IMG/VR virus record: IMGVR_UViG_3300009182_000119
Location: 1 to 42,076 of that record
Source: a virus
Direction: 5' to 3' (one strand)
Length of the DNA stretch: 42,076 nt
Both the position numbers and the translations under genes were made by a program. Shown one piece after another: positions 40,050 through 42,076 of the stretch. How positions within the stretch are numbered: position 1 is the first letter of the stretch; every line of letters begins with the position of its first letter. The notes under the pieces were generated by a model. The model saw nothing but the letters and a program-made list of their open reading frames with translations, did no database searches and had not been told where the DNA came from.

Positions 40050-40452
40050 CGTCGTTGATTTAAACAAAGCAGTAGATTTAGGTGCAGTTTTGCACCAAGA
40101 AGCAGAAGATAGAGCCAAGCAACTCCCTACCCCCCGAGGGTATAGGATACTTTGCGCAATTCCAGAAGCTGAAGAAGCATATGACAGCGGCATCATTAAA
40201 TCAGATGAAACCCGTAGACACGATGAGTTACTAACTACTGTGCTATTTGTAGTGGAGCTAGGTGAGGATTGTTACAAGGATCCAGCAAGGTTCCCTAATG
40301 GTCCATGGTGTAAAAAAGGTGATTTTATTTTGGTACGCCCTAATGCAGGTACACGGCTAGTTATTCATGACCGTGAATTTCGCATTATTAATGATGACTC
40401 GGTGGAGGCTGTAGTTCAAGATCCCCGTGGAATTAAACGTAAATTTATTTAA
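40042..40452 (+). CDS. GroES-like co-chaperonin
   Basis: A 136-residue protein with the Cpn10 layout: a start LPTPRGYRILCAIPEAEE, a loop region with ESG-like SGIIKSDET, then VLFVVELGEDCYKDP and GDFILVRPNAGTRLVI. Phage GroES-like proteins help the host GroEL fold the capsid protein, and this gene lies directly before scaffold and capsid-region genes. The start at 40042 has GGAGAATTCTG upstream. The mobile loop that touches GroEL is not fully canonical. Confidence 0.75.
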   Translation: MTNVVDLNKAVDLGAVLHQEAEDRAKQLPTPRGYRILCAIPEAEEAYDSGIIKSDETRRHDELLTTVLFVVELGEDCYKDPARFPNGPWCKKGDFILVRPNAGTRLVIHDREFRIINDDSVEAVVQDPRGIKRKFI

Positions 40453-40463
40453 GGAGATAAAAC

Positions 40464-41444
40464 ATGGCTGAAATGGACAAAGACGAATTTAAGTTTCCTG
40501 ATGAAATTCAAGAAGAAACTAAGGGTAAACCCGTAGAAACTGAAGAATTTTCCGTAGAAATTGAAGACGATACCCCAGTAGCAGATCGTCAAGCTAAGCC
40601 TTTACCTGATGATGTAAAGGAAGAACTTGAAAAAGACAACCTTATGGATTACTCCAATAAGGTCAAAATGCGTCTTGAGCAGATGAAAAAGGCTTGGCAT
40701 GATGAGCGTCGGGTTAAAGAAGCAGCGGAAAGAGAAAAAGACGAAGCAGTTCGTTTTGCTCAGAAAATTGCCCAAGAAAATCAAAGACTTAAGTCTACGC
40801 TGTCTGAGGGTGAAAGACAGTATGTTTCAACAATCCAGAATGCGGCTGAAACTGAATTAGAAATGGCAAAACGAGTTTATCGTGATGCTTATGACTCAGG
40901 AGATTCAGAGCGAATTGTTGAAGCTCAGCAAAAACTTACTCAAGCTAGTTTGAACCAAGATAAAGCTAAAAACTTTAGACCCTCTTTACAAAACCAAGAA
41001 AATGAGTTACAAACGTATCAACAACCGACTCAGGCTCAGCAAAATCCTAAGATCGACCCGTTAACTTCTAAGTGGCTCGAAAGTAACACTTGGTACGGAC
41101 CCGATGAAGAGATGACTGCTTTGGCTTTGGGTACGCATGCAAAGCTTGAAAAAGAATTTGGTAAAGGTTATATTGGTACCGAAGAGTATTTTAAACGCAT
41201 AGATAACACTATGCGCAAAAGATTTCCCGAAAATTTTTTGGACGAATTAGAAGTAGAAACGCAGTCTGGGGGCGACAAGCCCAGTCAGCGCACTGAAGCT
41301 AGATCAGCACCAGTAGTTGCACCAGCAACGCGAAGCACGGCGTCTAAACGAATTGTGCTAAAAGCAAGCCAGGTGGCGTTAGCCAAAAAACTTGGTTTGA
41401 CCCCTGAGCAATATGCTCGTGAAATGCAAAAACTGGAGGCTTAA
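40464..41444 (+). CDS. Scaffold-like protein
   Basis: A 326-residue, strongly acidic and helical protein, with long charged coiled-coil parts (AEREKDEAVRFAQKIAQENQ, AKRVYRDAYDSGDSERIVE) and a Gln-rich linker. It has a small C-terminal domain (KASQVALAKKLGLTPEQYAR) as a likely capsid-binding helix. This make-up and its position before the capsid-region genes suggest a scaffold for head assembly. AAGGAGATAAAAC precedes the start. Confidence 0.75.
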   Translation: MAEMDKDEFKFPDEIQEETKGKPVETEEFSVEIEDDTPVADRQAKPLPDDVKEELEKDNLMDYSNKVKMRLEQMKKAWHDERRVKEAAEREKDEAVRFAQKIAQENQRLKSTLSEGERQYVSTIQNAAETELEMAKRVYRDAYDSGDSERIVEAQQKLTQASLNQDKAKNFRPSLQNQENELQTYQQPTQAQQNPKIDPLTSKWLESNTWYGPDEEMTALALGTHAKLEKEFGKGYIGTEEYFKRIDNTMRKRFPENFLDELEVETQSGGDKPSQRTEARSAPVVAPATRSTASKRIVLKASQVALAKKLGLTPEQYAREMQKLEA

Positions 41445-41448
41445 AAAG

Positions 41449-41895
41449 ATGGCTACAAATAAACTTGCTCGCGAATTAGATACCCGTGCAACCAGCGAAC
41501 GTCCCAAGCAGTGGGCGCCAGCAGAATTGCTCCCTGAGCCTGATAAAGAGGCTGGGTATGCGTATAGATGGATTCGTATTTCAACATTGAATCAAGCGGA
41601 TCCTCGCAATCTCTCTGGGAAACTAAGAGAAGGTTGGGAGCCTGTACGTATTGAAGAACAACCAAAGTTTCAACTGCTAGTTGACCCCAATAGTCGTTTT
41701 AAAGACAACATTGAGGTTGGCGGATTGTTGCTTTGCAAAACTCCAGAAGAGTTCGTTGAACAACGTAATAACCATTATCAAGTTCAAGCCGAAAATCAGA
41801 TGGATGCTGTAGACAATAATCTTATGCGCCAAAATGACCCAAGGATGCCTCTCTTTAACGAGAAAAAATCTTCGGTGACTTTTGGTAAAGGTTAA
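41449..41895 (+). CDS. Hypothetical capsid-region protein (148 aa)
   Basis: The start at 41449 (MATNKLARELDTRA) follows GGAGG by 11 nt, 4 bp after the scaffold-like gene. The protein has strand-like parts (YRWIRISTL, EVGGLLLCKTPEEF) and an Arg/Asn-rich end. I cannot name a family; it sits between scaffold and the next structural gene and is probably a minor virion protein. Confidence 0.65.
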   Translation: MATNKLARELDTRATSERPKQWAPAELLPEPDKEAGYAYRWIRISTLNQADPRNLSGKLREGWEPVRIEEQPKFQLLVDPNSRFKDNIEVGGLLLCKTPEEFVEQRNNHYQVQAENQMDAVDNNLMRQNDPRMPLFNEKKSSVTFGKG

Positions 41896-41914
41896 TTTTA
41901 ATTAGGAGTTATAA

Positions 41915-42076
41915 ATGGCTTATCCTACCGTTTCAGGCCCATACGGGTTTCAGCCGATCAATTTGATCGGTGGTCAGGTATTTGCTGGTTCAACTCGCTT
42001 AATCCCCATTGCTCAAAACTCTGGCACATCAATTTTTTACGGTGATGTCGTGCGTTTAAACACTGGTGGCACTCTA
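41915..42076 (+). CDS. Capsid-region structural protein, 3' end outside the window
   Basis: Only the first 54 residues are present: MAYPTVSGPYGFQPINLIGG, then QVFAGSTRLIPIAQ and FYGDVVRL. TTAGGAGTTATAA precedes the ATG. The frame runs open to the last base of the window, so it is cut by the edge. A major capsid protein or a decoration protein is likely from position after the scaffold gene. The fold cannot be judged from such a short piece. Confidence 0.65.
   Translation, partial: MAYPTVSGPYGFQPINLIGGQVFAGSTRLIPIAQNSGTSIFYGDVVRLNTGGTL

Noticed and set aside
1-42076. Integrase, lysis genes, phage RNA polymerase or tRNAs
   Set aside because: No sequence in the window shows their motifs; they may lie outside it.

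Overview
The window looks like part of a tailed double-stranded DNA bacteriophage genome (Caudoviricetes). It carries small and large terminase, portal, a GroES-like protein, a scaffold-like protein and the start of a capsid-region gene. It also has two large virion proteins, one of 2172 residues, and a replication set of family A DNA polymerase, primase-helicase and SNF2-type helicase. No bacterial housekeeping genes are present. Purine-rich Shine-Dalgarno sequences and sigma-70-type promoters (TTGATC or TTGACA, 16-18 bp, TATAAT-like) point to a bacterial, probably Gram-negative host. The very long ejected-type internal protein and the portal/scaffold order suggest a podovirus-like virion, which is an inference. 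The DNA is AT-leaning. I see no tRNA, integrase, lysis cassette or single-subunit RNA polymerase. Both window ends lie inside structural genes, so the genome continues beyond the window.

Layout. (1) 1-10517, + strand: four late genes for virion structural or internal proteins. (2) 10542-21941, - strand: replication and recombination genes packed with 1-8 nt overlaps. In transcription order these include a VRR nuclease, PolA, a sigma-region-4-like HTH, several tiny proteins including a lipoprotein, a RecB/Cas4-like nuclease, an HNH protein, an SNF2 helicase, a zinc-cysteine protein, an HTH regulator and the primase-helicase. A strong leftward terminator closes the run at 10516-10542. (3) 22126-33424, - strand: the accessory early region. 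It holds a DUF3310 protein, RHH and HTH proteins, a DUF3150-like/VWA/MoxR cassette, many small hypotheticals and a pair of paralogous 174/176-residue proteins. (4) 33425-33884: a divergent non-coding region. (5) 33885-42076, + strand: a GNAT acetyltransferase, an HNH nuclease, then the packaging and capsid module.

The most striking signal is a 13-bp near-palindrome, CTAACAWTGTTAG. I count 23 copies (11-bp core invariant) confined to 21.67-33.57 kb, and I noticed none elsewhere. Copies lie in 5' leaders, beyond terminators, across gene junctions and inside coding sequences in several reading frames (read as LTML, NIV or NNV). That means the DNA or RNA sequence is conserved, not the peptide. 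Three near-identical promoters (about 27.79, 30.89 and 31.72 kb) each have a copy 43-55 bp downstream of the -10 box. The pattern resembles the dispersed stoperator sites of mycobacteriophage L5, but the site sequence is different and the binding protein is unknown.

A second undescribed structure is an AT-rich, gene-free stretch at 31.77-32.14 kb. It carries eight copies of TAATATTAGAAAA or its inverted variant and could be a replication origin. Close by are three copies of a 45-55 bp hairpin-bearing repeat and the two paralogous genes, so 30.8-33.6 kb looks like the phage's control and origin locus.
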